Shown in pieces: positions 1 through 13,070 of a stretch of 64,000 bases of DNA. Origin of the DNA: Atopsyche davidsoni. Lineage: Eukaryota > Arthropoda > Insecta > Trichoptera > Hydrobiosidae. The notes beneath the pieces were generated by a model that was not told the origin of the DNA, made no database searches, and saw only the letters and a list, made by a program, of their open reading frames with translations. The translations under genes and the position numbers were made by a program. The DNA is taken from contig JAILWY010000001.1 in assembly GCA_022113835.1 (NCBI GenBank), forward strand, positions 11,462,501 to 11,526,500, written 5' to 3'. The stretch's first letter is position 1, and each line of letters begins with the position of its first letter.

Positions 1-59
1 GTATAAAAGCGGAGGTAAACAATATGACAATAAGTTTTTGTCGAAATAAAAGCATTCTT

Positions 60-235
60 CGTCTGAAAGTGCGAGGGCTCACTCAACTCTGCCTACTAAT
101 TTGCCGCCCCTTGTTCCGCGGCGGCGCCAAATCTCTTCCGCGAAACTCTACCCCGAGCCGCTTGGCGGAAGTAAGCCGATTAATGGCTTTTTATTTTGCT
201 AAAGCCTCCCGGACACCGCTGTGGCTGTACATTTG
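60..235. promoter_or_regulatory. GC-rich island, candidate regulatory element
   Basis: A sharply GC-rich block in AT-rich surroundings. It holds a CCGCGGCGGCGCC stretch near 116-128 and a homeodomain-type core GATTAATGG at 178-186, followed by a TTTTTATT run. An open frame of 70 codons crosses it but looks like no protein family I know, so a non-coding role is preferred. A short unrecognised exon is the alternative. Confidence 0.3.
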
Positions 236-999
236 ATAAATTTCATTCAGTATGATTGAAAGATAAATTGCGTGCAGAAAAATCATACAAATCCTGATTG
301 AGCCCTCATGATGGGTTTTCAATGCTTACGGAAAAAAAATAAAGTTCAATTACTGATGCTCATAGTTTAACAGATTAAGATATATCTAACACTTATATAC
401 CACGAAAATAAGCGAGAGCATATTAGACAGTTTAGTATTTGCACGCCTATGGAATAATTCTTATTGAAAATCACCAGAAGAAATGATAAAAGAACATCAC
501 AGCAAAACCTGCAAGCAGGACGTATTTTTTCCATTATTGGAAAAACAGCTTAATGTATTTTCTAGATCGTTATTTATAAATATAACGCATTTTCTATAAA
601 TTGTTTGATTATATATTGCTGAAAAAAAGATATTGCATTTACAAATCTTGTATAAAATTTTCTAATAACCAGCGGTTCAACCCTTTAAATCAATCAAATA
701 TTGTTGTATAAAAAGTTCCATATAAAAATTCAAAAAAATATTTTTACGAAACAAATAATAACTTTTATTGATAACCCTATGAAATATCAAACAAAAATAA
801 CAGGGAACATAATAAATCTTTAATTGTCTTTTGCCTTGTATTATTGATTATTCAGTTGATTTAAAAACAAATGAAAACAGTGGCGGAATTTTCAACTCGA
901 ATATTCCCTTGTAATTGTATCAATAAACATAATATGATTGTTTATTCTGGATACTATACTGTATAACGTCTGGAAGATCAGTTCTGGTCTTCAAGTCGG

Positions 1000-1190
1000 C
1001 CGATCTCCATTGTCATGAATAATAATGATACATACGTGATTATTCAACGCTTGAAAATCTCCTCCCCACGGATCTTGGTCAACGGACGTTACAACCCTCA
1101 TAAATAATTCAGCACCCCAACCGCAGGCTCTCTAGGGTTGGTCAGCTCCTTAGAAGCCTCCACTTGGTAAACTGCCTTGCTTTCTATTGA
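1000..1190. promoter_or_regulatory. GC-rich island with Runx-type core
   Basis: Complex sequence in AT-rich DNA. It contains a perfect Runx core AACCGCA at 1119-1125 and an A/T-rich homeodomain-like stretch CATAAATAATT at 1099-1109. It is too stop-rich to be a long exon. Treated as a candidate enhancer; a match this short can occur by chance. Confidence 0.3.
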
Positions 1191-1794
1191 AACTCGGCAT
1201 TATTAATTTTTGCACAATCTTATATTTTTCTGTCTATTTAAAAAATATCAAAAAAGTATAATACGATCTTCAGACGCAGTCACATATTATAATTTTTTTG
1301 AAATCTGTGATATAACAATTTGAATAATATTTTATCCTTGCAGTATACAAACTCTTTATAGATTCACATTATCTTTGGTGAATAAATTTATTATAAAGAT
1401 ATGTTTAAAAAAATAACCTCAGCTTACTTAGGTACTTGTAAAAGAATAACAACGTGTGAAAAATGAGTTGTATTCCCAAATGAGTCTGAGAATCATAATC
1501 AAAGAGTATACATCAAATAAACGACCTCATTAAAATTGACGGACAACAGACAACTTGTTGATTTATTTCATAGAAATAACAGTAGCACGTGACTTGTCAT
1601 AATAGTTTATTGAATCGAGATACCTATATAGAATTTTTTCAGGAAAAGCATTAAGCTTCAAAATATTTGTTTCGATTTAATATATATCTTTTTTCTCTGA
1701 GTAATTTGAATAAATCAAAATCGTCCCAATAACAAATTTAGAACGATTTTTATTGAAATAAGATAAAAAAATGTGTTTATTTGTTTCTTGAAGA

Positions 1795-1905
1795 AGAATG
1801 TCCAGGAAGTTGGAACGCCTCGTGAGTATTAATGAGGAAGTCTCGGGTCCATTCAGAACATTTCTTCGAAGTTTCAGCGAATCTCCCCACGAAAGGTTTC
1901 GGTTG
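1795..1905. promoter_or_regulatory. Small GC-richer island with ETS-like core
   Basis: About 110 bp of higher complexity with CAGGAAGT at 1803-1810, resembling an ETS-family site, and a TTAATGAG homeodomain-like core just downstream. No coding potential recognised. Confidence 0.22.
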
Positions 1906-2530
1906 AAAAATTTATCATGAAATCCTCAAAGTTCAGAAAACTCTTTATTTTGGTTTCTAAGAAATACTTGAATTTTTTTCTGAAACCACAGACATTTTGA
2001 AAGGTCAGATTCCTCGTACAATTTGACGAAATTTATTACAAGAATCTTAAAAGATTTTTAATATTTTTTTATTGTGAAGATTTTTTTGTCATCGTTTTTG
2101 TAGCTAAACGGATACGACATATTTATTAATTTAAATGCTTACTTTTAATATTTTCAAATATACATTTTATCTTTCAACAAAATCTTGAAAAAAAATTGTT
2201 TAACCTTTGCTTCTATAAGAACAGTGGTTGGTCGTTAGCTCAGTACTTCTTGACCGTTTATCATCTGCAAAATTGGTTCCTTTTATCGTATGAGAATGAC
2301 ATCTTTAGGGTGCCGTGCTTATAGCGCTAGGGAGATAAAAATGCATAGTTTATTTAGGTTTTGATACGAAACTACGTGTAGCCTATTATCCTAAACCATT
2401 TACTCTGTTAGATTCCAAAATCACATATAGGCATTATTAATTAAATAAAATTATTATAAAAACTCTTTTCATGATACCGGTTACCATATTAATTTTCAAA
2501 TATAAAAAAAGGAAGTAATTTCAATTCATT

Positions 2531-2553
2531 AAAAGTATTAAAATAATACTTTT
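2531..2553. repeat. Short perfect inverted repeat
   Basis: Arms of 10 bp (AAAAGTATTA and its exact reverse complement) are separated by 3 bases. One of a set of tight-loop quasi-palindromes scattered through the window. Confidence 0.7.
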
Positions 2554-2879
2554 TTTTATTTTTCAGTGATTGTATTTGCAGTTATACAAAATAACAAAAT
2601 TTATCATTTATATTATTAAATGAATTTTATTGTTAATGATTTCATCAAACAATTTGATATAAAGTTTTATTTATGCCTTTATTCAATTTATTTAAAAAAA
2701 ATGAAGACGAAAAATATCTTAAACATATATAAAGACGAGTTATCTTTTAACATAAACATGTTGAGCTGATATAAACGAAATCATTTTAAAATTAGTATCA
2801 GTATTTTACACAATGGTGTTTGGTATTAAAACATTACTTTTTATATTTTATTTTATTTATTTTTAATTGTAATAATGCT

Positions 2880-3130
2880 TTTGATATTCCAGGTGTTAAT
2901 CTTCTACGGTACAAGCAACTACTCAAAAGTAATGAGGTGGGTTTCATTGAGGTGGTAATGGTAAATCTTCACCCCTGTTCTGCGGTAAGAGAGTATTCAC
3001 GGTTCGTATTATCTACCACTCACCTTTGTAACTAGCACCGACCAGGGGGTGGTCATTAGTATACAGAGATGTAAGGTGATATCAAGAATTGGTGCACAAG
3101 AGAGTCAAGACACCTGCTAGTCTTGTTTTA
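2880..3130. promoter_or_regulatory. Moderate-complexity island
   Basis: About 250 bp of higher GC between very AT-rich flanks, with several GGTGG/CACC-type words (GAGGTGG, CACCCC, CTCACC, GGGGGTGG). An overlapping 71-codon frame shows no family resemblance. Candidate regulatory sequence only. Confidence 0.22.
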
Positions 3131-3471
3131 TTAAAAAAATTTATTGTTTATTTCAAAACAAAGTCTGTTGGTCGAAACTAGTCATGCTAAAATTATAATA
3201 AACTCAAAGTGAAGAAAGTATAAAAAGTTACTCTTATCATTAATAAAAAATGGATCTTCACCGCTGTCCCTCAACAAGATAAATATAAAAAGTCTTGTAA
3301 TAACATTTTAAAAACTTCAATTCTGCTATAGATGGCAATCGAATGAGAAAAATTAATAAAGTGCTTATGGGTTTTAATAGCTTTGCGTTTTTCTTTTAAG
3401 TAAACTTTTTTTCAGAATTAATTTTATTATATATAAAACGATTCTCTCGAAAATGCTACGGGTTGTTATAT

Positions 3472-3473
<2 letters not shown>

Positions 3474-3535
<62 letters not shown>
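3474..3535. repeat. (AT)31 microsatellite
   Basis: An uninterrupted alternating A/T tract of 62 bases, the longest perfect microsatellite in the window. It is self-complementary, could extrude a cruciform, and is likely to vary in length between individuals. Confidence 0.95.
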
Positions 3536-3537
<2 letters not shown>

Positions 3538-4849
3538 AATTGGTCAGTTAATGTATTCAAACGTTTCAATATAAAACCGATTTTCAGTATATATTTGTAT
3601 CCCTAATACGAAACGAAAATAATACTTTAGTAAGTTTCTATGCTTTGCATAATCAAATTGGATTCACTTATCCTTACTGCAAATTATTCATATTTATTCT
3701 GCAGACTTTCTAAAAGAGTATATGAAATAATAGTCTGGACTATTTTTTACTGTGATGCAGAGGCGCATTGGATGACTGTGGAAGTGAGGATTTCCATGGG
3801 AAACCTTGGAAGCTCTAGGCTGATTATCATTTAAAAAATTACTATTTAATTTAGTTATAATAACCGAAAACATCTATATTTATGATGGCTGCTTCCCAAA
3901 TGTTTAAATAAAAATAATAAATAATAATTATGACATTTGAATAATTATACTCGTATTTCTGTGATAATATTTTTAAAATTGAAAACTTAGATGAAAAGAA
4001 TTTTTTTTAAAAAGGATTAAACTTTTAATATGAAGTTTTCGAGAAGAGTGGGTTAGAAATATTAGATCTTAATGTTTTACTGAGTGCAGTTTCGATGTGA
4101 CGTTGTTTTAATTTATACCGAAATTATTATTATGTCTTACATATTTTTTCATTTTTAGTATTATTTTATTGAAAGCAGAGTGAAACATTATAAGGTACGA
4201 CATTTAAAAAATACAATAACAAATAAATGGCGTTTAATTCGCTTCTTATGATCCCTCCATGTTTTCTTCAGTGATAGTCTTTTGCTTCGGTCCAGCACTG
4301 TAGATAAGGTTTATTCATCAAACGATTCAATCTCATTGATATTCCGTCTATTTACATATATATGTACGCGCAAACTTGGGAAGTCAGTTGAATATGTTTT
4401 TGATAAGTACTAGCTAGAGGGTTTGTTATTATCTCGCTTATACAGAATAAGGTACCAGGAGACAATGGATATATAAGCCTGCTTCCCAGCAACACTTGAA
4501 CCGAACCAAATGATAGTTTTACCCAATCGATAAATTATATATTGACTTCATTTAAAACTTTGCATAAATTGAGTCAATATATTAAACTCATGTTAGACTT
4601 TGTTTTATTTTCATCGGCGGAAAGAAAGTAGGTAAAAATTGTGCTCCAAAATTGAGATTTATTTGATATAAAAAAATCCAATTAAACAAAGTTCTCAAAG
4701 AGACTTCTTTAATATACTTTTTTCAAACACACGATTCGAGAAAAAAATATTAAAACGAATTCTGAACTTCAAAAGCTTCGGAGACTTCGAATGAGATTGA
4801 CATTCTAACGCAAAACCAGTAAAACTAATCAACATTGGTGACATTTTAA

Positions 4850-5125
4850 GTCACAAGGGTTCTTGTTCAACGAATTCAACGAATCTGTATATTTGTGAAA
4901 GGTTATAGGGGGTACTCTTATGGGACCTGGACTTGTCAGGATTCTCAGCATGAGGTTTGTTTGTAGCGTAGTTTCCAGCATGGGATATTAGTATGCTTTT
5001 ATCATCAAGTTTTCGAGAAGCTTTTGAAAGCTCCGCTGGAAAGTTCGACCGGATAGCTTGCATGGGAATGCGCAAGCACTTTAACCGATGGCGAAGTTTT
5101 GTGAAGTGATGCATCTGTTGCATGT
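4850..5125. promoter_or_regulatory. Moderate-complexity island with 90-codon minus-strand frame
   Basis: A higher-GC stretch that coincides with an open frame on the minus strand (4851-5123). The predicted peptide is basic, with no signal peptide, membrane segment or known motif. A chance frame over a non-coding island is more likely than a gene. Confidence 0.2.
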
Positions 5126-7643
5126 TATTTGGATTTTATAGTTTTTGGATCACTTTTGCTCAATTTTTTTCTTAGTATTTACATAATCATCAAATTATTA
5201 CAAAATAATTTGAAAGACAAAAAAACAAAATATCTCTTTGTAAAATATATACAGTGATTAAATTTAAATTTCACATACATTAAATGAATTCGTACACCCA
5301 TTTTTAATCATGATATTATTTTCTATAATGCCACAAAAATTTTAATTTTTATCATTTTTATCACTTGCTCAAAACTTGTTTGTTGAATTAAATTTTACAT
5401 CTGTAGTTGCACATCATTGCTTATATCATTGCAAATCTTATAAACATGTTTATTTTTAAAATAGACGGCAATCATTTTAAATAGCAGGAATAGCCTTGTT
5501 TTTATTTAGGGAACATACCCAAATACGATACGCCATATTTGAATGGTGAATTCAATAATAAACGGTAAAATAGGTAGGTTAATAAATTTCATTTAAATTT
5601 CCCATGTGTTTCTTAGTAAAATAATTATATTATGTTGCGATACAAATTAGAAAGCACTGTTCGTTAATTAGCCAGTACTTAAGGATTCGACGAAGGAAAT
5701 ACATCATAAGTGTCAATATACTGAAGTTTCGCTGATGATTGAGTTGCTTTTACCTTCAGTATAATATCAACAGAAACAACTTAGCCTCTGATTGCTCTGT
5801 CTCTAAAAGCTATAATTTTCCCAAGAGATTCCACTGGGTTGGGAGCTGCCAAGTAAACGTCGAGTGTTGAGCATATGGGTATTATGAAGGCTCATGTTTC
5901 ATTCACTCCTAAAATTATTGCTAATTTATAGAAAACACAGTTTTTTTTTATTTGTTTGAAATAAATTTCACTTGAAATGATTATGTTTAACAACTTTATT
6001 ACACCTTTAACATGCAGGTGATAATGCGGAAAACTAAATTTTATTTAAACCAATTTAAAAATAGCATGAGATCATTATGTTTAGATTGCGTTTTTATTTG
6101 CTTGAAGCTCATGCTCTTTTTGGCTGACGTGCAAACTCATGGCTACTTATAAATATTAAAAAACTTTTATCATAGCCATCGAAATATTCGTATAATTGGA
6201 ACTGGACTTGAAATTCATAAACAATAAGCGTGACGAGCGATGTATACAAAATATGAAATTAAAATCATGATTCTGAAAATATTATTTAACTTGTCAAAAA
6301 AAAATATTTATATGAGTTTTTATAAAAATAAATCTATAAACATAGAAGAGGTTAAGTTTATAAAATATAAAAGGTGGCTCAGTTATCTTTCCGGGCCGCA
6401 TAAGAAATATTGCGAGCTGCGTGAAGTGAAAGTTCATAATGCATAAATTGATAAAACTTCAATACCCCGTCCCGAGCGCTTTCTTATGGTTTCCGTCGAT
6501 CCCGAAAGCCCTTACAAACACATTATATTATGTTTTGGCGTTTTGCTACCCTGTTGAAGAAACGTAGATAATTCATAGGTGTTATATAATACTAGATTAA
6601 ATAAAAATCATTACTTGTACGAAACTGTTAAAAAAAAATCGATAATGTACGCAATAGAAAAAATATAAAATATATAAAAAAAGTTTGGAAACACGAATGG
6701 CATAACTCACGCAAGAAATAATTTTGATGCAAAAAACAGGTTTATAATTAGAAATTATATTTTTCTATTTAATTCATGAAGTATTTACTACATGTCTATG
6801 TATAAATGAGGATATTTGGTAAATGATCTCCAAGACTTTGCTGACACATACGTATTCCTTGATAGAAATTTCCCATGACCGTTTTGCATAAATCTGGCTG
6901 AATTGCGTTTATACAACGCTTAATTTCCTCTTTCAAGGCTTAGGTGGTTGTGGGCTTGTTAAAATATACTTAAGACTGTAAACATTCTAATAAAAGTCCA
7001 AAAAAGTTAAATTGCATGATCTAGACAGCCAATTCTGACGACCAAATTGGGAAATTACACGATCAGGAAATAAATTTCAGAACAAAACTCAAATTCCGCG
7101 CGAGCCTTGGGTCACCCTGTTTGTCGGTATTTAATATAATAAAATAAATATGGAATTTTGGTATTGTAATAAACATCCTGTGAGTTTATTAATGCTTGCC
7201 AGTATGAACGAGAATATCCCAGGCTGGTTATTGAAAAACCTTTTACGTTGTTAGTCACAGTTCTGCGGTTCTCGTCTATGTAAAGTTACTTTCTTTCTGT
7301 GGAGCTTCAGTTGGGAAAACTAATATTTTATCTTTATAAGTATAAAAGCCAGCCTCCTTTTTCGAAATTCTCAGAAATTGTTTTCAATTCATGTTCTAAT
7401 ATTACCGCATATATGAAATCTGGAAACTAATTTATACGCCTAAACAAATAATTTATTTTAGTTTATGTGTTAATTGTTTTGAATAATATAATATTTTATA
7501 ATCTGTTTTGGTAAAAACCATGATTTATAGATCTAAATGCTACTATTAAATAAAAATTTAAAAATAATAATTTTTTCGTTTTTTTACTTATGTGTTCGAA
7601 TTTATTATTATTATATTATGTTTTTATATTAACAATAAATGAG

Positions 7644-7703
7644 CATTTATTAAATAGTTTTTATGAACGATTTCTTATTATTTTTTACATTATTTAATAA
7701 ATG
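7644..7703. repeat. Inverted repeat, 13-bp arms
   Basis: CATTTATTAAATA at 7644-7656 has its exact reverse complement at 7691-7703, separated by 34 bases. The low-complexity composition makes chance more plausible than for the tight-loop repeats elsewhere. Confidence 0.55.
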
Positions 7704-7869
7704 TAAAATATGAGTTTGCACTTTTACATTGAATCGGTTTGCTTGAGCTTACTGTTTTACAAAATGGTACTTGAGCGAATCTTCAGTTTGCCTAATTTAG
7801 GTACCGAGGGACCCAAGATGCCCAAGAAGTTAATGACATGAGAGATGATTTCATTATAGGTACATAAGG

Positions 7870-8005
7870 AGCATTAATTATTCAGGTGGGCAGGCATGCT
7901 CTGTATCATCAGCGGCACTTCACTCTGGGGGATGGAGTACACGAGAGGAATTAGTATTCCCTCTTAGTTAGCAAAGTTACAAGAAGACAGGATACGCCGA
8001 TGTGG
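7870..8005. promoter_or_regulatory. GC-richer island with paired-type and E-box cores
   Basis: Contains ATTAATTA at 7873-7880 (a paired/homeodomain-type core) followed three bases later by CAGGTG at 7883-7888 (Snail/E-protein-type E-box). The island continues through a G-rich stretch to about 8005. No coding potential seen. Confidence 0.28.
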
Positions 8006-8505
8006 CAAATTTTTAATTTGAAAAGTCTAAAAATATTTAAAAATTAATTAATGCCGTGGTTTAAAATGTGTTAAAAATAGGTTATTTTCATGTGAAGTAA
8101 ATCAGGTGATATTATAAGTAGGCTTTAGTATCCCGTCAATATTGTTTCCTAATAAACAAACTTATATAAACTGATGCGAAAAAAGTAAGTGGTAATTATA
8201 CTCAAAAGCATATTCTTGTCACACTAATTCCTTTTGTTTACTATTATTGCATTATATTATTACAAGACTTAATCCGATTAGAGCCTGGTTTGATAAAAAT
8301 GACTATGTAAGTGAATTACAAGTGGTTTAGAATAATTATGCTTGCGTAGGACCGTAACAAAGCCTACTTAGAAACAGAAGTAATCAAGTCTTGTCTTATT
8401 AGAGATACTGCAAAAGTTCTGAAAATTCAAGATTCTATTCATTACACAATCTGAACTTCTGAAGTTTTCCTTACGACTCACTGAGGCTTTAGCGCGATCT
8501 TTTGG

Positions 8506-8523
8506 AAATAAATAAATAAATAA
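8506..8523 (+). repeat. (AAAT)n tract
   Basis: Four to five AAAT units end a 60-bp block of higher complexity. Such tails often mark the 3' end of non-LTR retrotransposons or processed insertions in insects. No upstream reverse-transcriptase sequence is visible, so this is only suggestive. Confidence 0.4.
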
Positions 8524-8819
8524 GATTACCGTACAAACCAATGCCTCTTTTTAAAATTGAATCAATTTTATATTGTTTACATTTATTCGTCAATCAATAC
8601 GTAAGTGGACTGATAAATATAATAGCAGTTTAAATTTATAGAAATTGAATAATTTTTATTCCATGGTAAACATGTGTATATTTATTATATGATATCTTCA
8701 AACTTCTTATTTTAACATGCAATATTAATACAATACTTCACACGTTGTTTTTAAGTTATTTTATTCTTCGTCAATTTTAATATTTATAAAAATATTTTTA
8801 GGTTTAAAATGACTTCAAA

Positions 8820-8965
8820 TGAATGTTGGCAGTGTCTAAATCATCTCTCCGTGGCTCGGCTAGTTACATGTAGTCTATAAACTGATTTCCCCAGAGAGAT
8901 AAGGAAATCCCACCATCTCGGAATACGAATATTTTCCATTAATATTCACCGATGCATGTAATATA
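8820..8965. promoter_or_regulatory. Moderate-complexity island
   Basis: About 140 bp with GC-rich words (CCGTGGCTCGGC, CCCACCATCTCGG) in AT-rich DNA. No open frame of note and no confident site cluster. Confidence 0.18.
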
Positions 8966-9359
8966 TTCCACCAAGTAATATTTTGATGCAAGTGCAATGC
9001 TCTTTTTATTTATTTAAAATAGATGTCATATATTAGTCTGGAGTTTTGTTAAAAAAAATGTTAAAAAAGATACTGGATTTTCATGATATTATTTTGTGTT
9101 TTAATATACACTGTTATAATACAAATCAAATAATCCAATAGTATAAATTTTGAAAATATATACAATATTAATATATAAATATATATATATATATTTTATG
9201 TAAGATATGTATCGATCACTCAATTATTATTTTAATTAAGTGCCACAGTGTGTGTCCTGTTTAAACCAATTTACGAAAGCTAACGACAAAACAAAACCTG
9301 AGATTATCTACTTTGGTAAAGTTTGTTTTTGTTACGAAATATAAACATAAACATTTATC

Positions 9360-9500
9360 GAGGTTCAGCGAAAGTTTGGGGTACAAATTAGCCAAACAGC
9401 CCGGAGTGGAGGCTCTCCGGCACCTGACCACGGCCAACAAAGGACCAAGAATATATTGAACCATCTCCCTGTAGAGCAGAAAAGGTATTGCCACCCCAAT
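9360..9500. promoter_or_regulatory. GC-rich island with E-box and Sox/TCF-type core
   Basis: CACCTG at 9421-9426 and ACAAAGG at 9437-9443 (Sox/TCF-like) lie 10 bp apart inside a compact GC-rich block. An overlapping 77-codon minus-strand frame shows nothing recognisable. Candidate enhancer. Confidence 0.3.
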
Positions 9501-10451
9501 TATCCCTATAAGTAAACGATTTTGAAATTTCAGACTTCCATGGGTGATCTTTAGATTACTGTAGTTTTCGTTGAGATTAATATTTTGTATGGTACAATAT
9601 CATTTTTGAAGAAAAATTTTTAAAAACCAAATTTTTTTAAATTCTACTAGTCTTGCTGTATTTTTTTTTAATATGTGTACTACATATAGTATAGCCGCCG
9701 TCATTATTTTAGGTGAAAATTAAAGTAAGCATTTTTTAATTGACAGTTTTAGCTTTATTTATTTCAACGAATAAGTAATAATAAAGTAATATTTTGAGCT
9801 ATTGGATATAGCAATTGTCTGGGGTTTATAAGAGTATTCTTGATTTCCACCAAAGCCGTTATCTTAAGGTTTTGATAAAATACCATTTATCATCATTAGA
9901 GTATTGGCATATCTAGGATTTATTCTTTTGGAAACTGTCTGATCTGAAAAGATGTTGATCCGAGTCAGATTTTATTGTATATTCGAAATCCTTGTTTTAT
10001 TACTATTATAAAATAAAACGCCTAATTAGGTGGGAGTGGCCACTCTTAACGTTAAGAACTTTTTGCATTATTAATAGTTTTGAACTTTGATACTTTCAGA
10101 CCGCACATGAATGAATGGAGGGTTGCAGTTTACCGAGGCTTATCTAAGGGTTGGGTTCGTAACTATTTGATGGTAAAGTAAACTGTTTGCTGTAGCCTAT
10201 TGAATATTATTTAGAGAAAAGTATTTTAAGTCAAAATACATCCATTTCTGGGTTTTAATATGTATTGAAAAACTTTATATATTAAATTAATGTTTTCATT
10301 TGTAAAGAGCAATTTATAACAACCACTTTTTATTTATTATATGCTTTAGATTAAGTAGTATATAAGTAATCTTTCCTAAATCTATTATTGTATTTATAAT
10401 GTAAAATAATAGCTCGATAATTTTAATAATAAAACTGCACACTTTTTGTTC

Positions 10452-10476
10452 ATATATATATATATATATATATATA
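10452..10476. repeat. (AT)n microsatellite
   Basis: An alternating A/T tract of about 25 bases. Confidence 0.9.
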
Positions 10477-11339
10477 AGAACAACAACATAAACACGAGGC
10501 ATTTAAATGGAATGTTTAATTTTCTGTAAAATATTGTGTATTAATTTTTATAAAATGAATGACTCGGATTTATTTTTGTGTTTTCAAGAACAAATTTAAA
10601 TTTTTTAATAAAAAAATGGCGCTCTTTATATTTGTCACTACATATAGAGTTGCTCTGACGTGGGTCTTAGTGGAGTTGTGTGATAAAGTTATGCAGTTCG
10701 TCTTATCTTCAACCCTGGCGGCACTTTCAGAATAGTTCTTAGACTGCCCTAGCTTATGTAAAACTATTTACATGTAGCGTATACTGGGGAAGTATAAAGT
10801 TTTAATCATGATAAACTCTTCATTGCACAAAAAAACAAAAATTTTAAGAGGTTCTCAATAAAGTCAAAAAGATTCATAAATCATGGAAAAATCAGGAACT
10901 AATGTGTAAGAAATACTTGTGTTCTACATAAAATAAAGATTTTTTATTCATAGCAGTGTGTTATCTTTTCTTATAAAAGTGGTTAGTTAAATCATAAAAA
11001 AATTTGCATTAGATATTCTAAAAGTTATAATCTGGATATATGCATGATTAAAAAAAAAATTGAAGTAAGCATGCATTACTTTTTTTATTACTATCTGCGT
11101 AGTAATGGAATCCAGATAAATTACGCACGAGCTTTATGATGTTATAAATACACTTGCTATTCAAAAGTCTCTTTAAAATTACATTCGTGTTGATTTTCGA
11201 AGCCCCGTATTTATAAAGACGGATAAACCAAAATATACAAACGGTGTCAAAAGAGACAATCAGGGGATATATCTCGATAATCGAATAACACTTGAGGGTA
11301 ACCTTTAAAGTGTTATTGGCCAAACAAAGGGTAATTATG

Positions 11340-11480
11340 TACGGAGGATCTGATGTAACTGAACAGGCGTGGGGTCACGCCGTACAGGCCGAGCCATGAA
11401 TTATTCAATTCTTCTCATTCTGGCCGAATGAAAACTTAACACGGCCGATTGACGAGGGTACACACGTCACGGAACAACGC
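11340..11480. promoter_or_regulatory. GC-rich island with nuclear-receptor half-site
   Basis: Compact GC-rich sequence with GGGGTCA at 11371-11377 (nuclear-receptor half-site-like), two CGGCCGA-type words, and ACGTCA at 11464-11469 (CRE/bZIP-like half). Flanks are strongly AT-rich on both sides. Candidate enhancer. Confidence 0.32.
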
Positions 11481-12070
11481 GAGGAATTTTACTTTGGCTG
11501 AGATTTGAAAAGGATTTTTCATCACTTTGCAGTGATTTGTACTGAAGTATACAATACGAAATGACAAAACATCATTTAAAGTTATTTCAACTACATATGC
11601 CTGTTTTTTTTTTCACTTTGATTAATCACACACAAATACACACATACATATACATATATTGAAATTATATAGTACGGAATACAGTATATTTATTTTGAAT
11701 AGATTTTTTAAATAATTAATTCGAGAAATTAAAAAAAATCTAGGGTTACGTTATGTAATAAAAAAGAAAACACTTAGATATTTAGTGGGTTCAGTTTTTT
11801 TTAGGAAAAATAACAGCAGGCATAGCGCGATAAAAGGATGGGTATCTTCAATATCTTTAATATTTCAGTTTCAGCAGTTTTTAGTACAGAACAACGGTGA
11901 AATAAAAAATATTGCTTATATTAACCAGGTAAGCCACATTTGTTATCTCCTTACCCTTTATCTCTTGATACAGAAATTATTAGAACGTTTTTCTATAAAT
12001 TTTATTTTATCCAATATGTTTTACAGAAAGTTGTTGGTGAAATTCTAATTTGATTTTTTTCAATAAAAAT

Positions 12071-12226
12071 ACTTTGGACATTATTCACGTTTTTATTTAT
12101 TTGTGTCCGGTTTCGCTCACTTATTTTAGTGGCATTTTTAAAAGGAGTTTTTGCTTAAAAATGCCAACGAAACAGGATGGCAAAACCGGTCATTTATAAA
12201 TAACAACATGAAAAAATGTCCACAGT
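12071..12226. mobile_element. MITE-like foldback (palindromic) element
   Basis: The 156-bp segment is one long imperfect inverted repeat. The outer ends match (ACTTTGGAC at 12071-12079 against GTCCACAGT at 12218-12226). The middle blocks match around CCGGTTT (left) and AAACCGG (right), each flanked by ATTTAT-like words. The inner blocks match as TGGCATTTTTAA against TTAAAAATGCCA. There is almost no loop and no coding capacity, as expected of a non-autonomous foldback or MITE. I could not define a target-site duplication; a TA flank on each side is possible (12070-12071 and 12227-12228). Confidence 0.5.
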
Positions 12227-12889
12227 TATTTGTATTCTTTTTTCTTTGCGAAAATTCTCAATAAAATGACATTTACATGATATATAATTACAATAATTAA
12301 TAATACTATTTTGATAGAAAGGCAAATTCGAGGGTTAATTTTATTGCTTAAATATACTTGGCGAGATTTTAAAAGTGAAAATCTATGCTTGGTTTTTACA
12401 GAAGAATTTGATTGCTGCGGTTTTTTATAGTCCTTTAGTAATTTCCAGCTCTGATTGTTCTCCACGGAATGTAAATGAAGGTCGCATCTGCCAGTTGTTG
12501 AACGTGTTCGTTTCAGTGTAGAGGCAAATCTTGTTTCATTTGAGTACAAGTCATCAATATATATTTATTAAGTTTAAAAAAATCTGTGTTAGACGGTGTA
12601 CTATGTTCAATGAAAAACGTTTTTTTATGCATAGAACCTTTAAAAACTTAATAGTTTTTGAATTCAAAAGAATATAGTCATATTTAACGGAAAAGAACAG
12701 ATCTGTTTACAAGTTTTAATAAATTTTATATAAAAAAGAACTTTTAAGTTTTACATCTTTTATTTAAAAATATGTATCATTAAAGCTATTTTTACAATTT
12801 TTACTTGAAATGCAATATCACTTACTAGCATTAAACAACTTTACGACACGAGACGACTAAATGATGAAAATGTAATATTCGTATATTGT

Positions 12890-13070
12890 AGGACCGTAAT
12901 TTCGCTAAAGACTCCAGTAAAGTATTTTTCTCGGCTCCTGCACTACCCCAAGTGATATTCTGCGGTAAAAATATAATTTGAATAATACCTGAGCGCCAGT
13001 CGGTGTAAAATACAGGTGATGCAATTTCGCTTGGAGTAATTTACATTTCACTCAGGTGTTTACTTCTGGC
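12890..13070. promoter_or_regulatory. Island with two CAGGTG boxes and an NK-type core
   Basis: CAGGTG occurs at 13013-13018 and again at 13053-13058, exactly 40 bp apart, with CAAGTG (NK-2-like) at 12949-12954 upstream. The paired Snail/E-protein-type boxes make it a reasonable enhancer candidate. Confidence 0.3.

Larger units (their letters stand above)
236..6450. other. AT-rich gene-free stretch
   Basis: Apart from the islands at 1000-1190, 1795-1905, 2880-3130 and 4850-5125, the (AT)n tract at 3474-3535 and the hairpin at 2531-2553, this is AT-rich filler. Open frames are at most 90 codons (4851-5123, minus strand), with composition expected by chance and no recognisable motif. I see no exon, promoter architecture or RNA gene. 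Confidence 0.6.
6450..11335. other. AT-rich gene-free stretch
   Basis: AT-rich DNA containing islands at 7870-8005, 8820-8965 and 9360-9500, an (AAAT)n tail-like tract at 8506-8523, TA microsatellites at 9171-9196 and 10452-10476, and an inverted repeat at 7644-7703. The 10620-10760 block is slightly GC-richer. Frames are at most 91 codons and unremarkable. Confidence 0.6.

Noticed and set aside
2225..2290. TTAGCTCAGTAC resembling a tRNA A-box
   Set aside because: No matching B-box or cloverleaf downstream.
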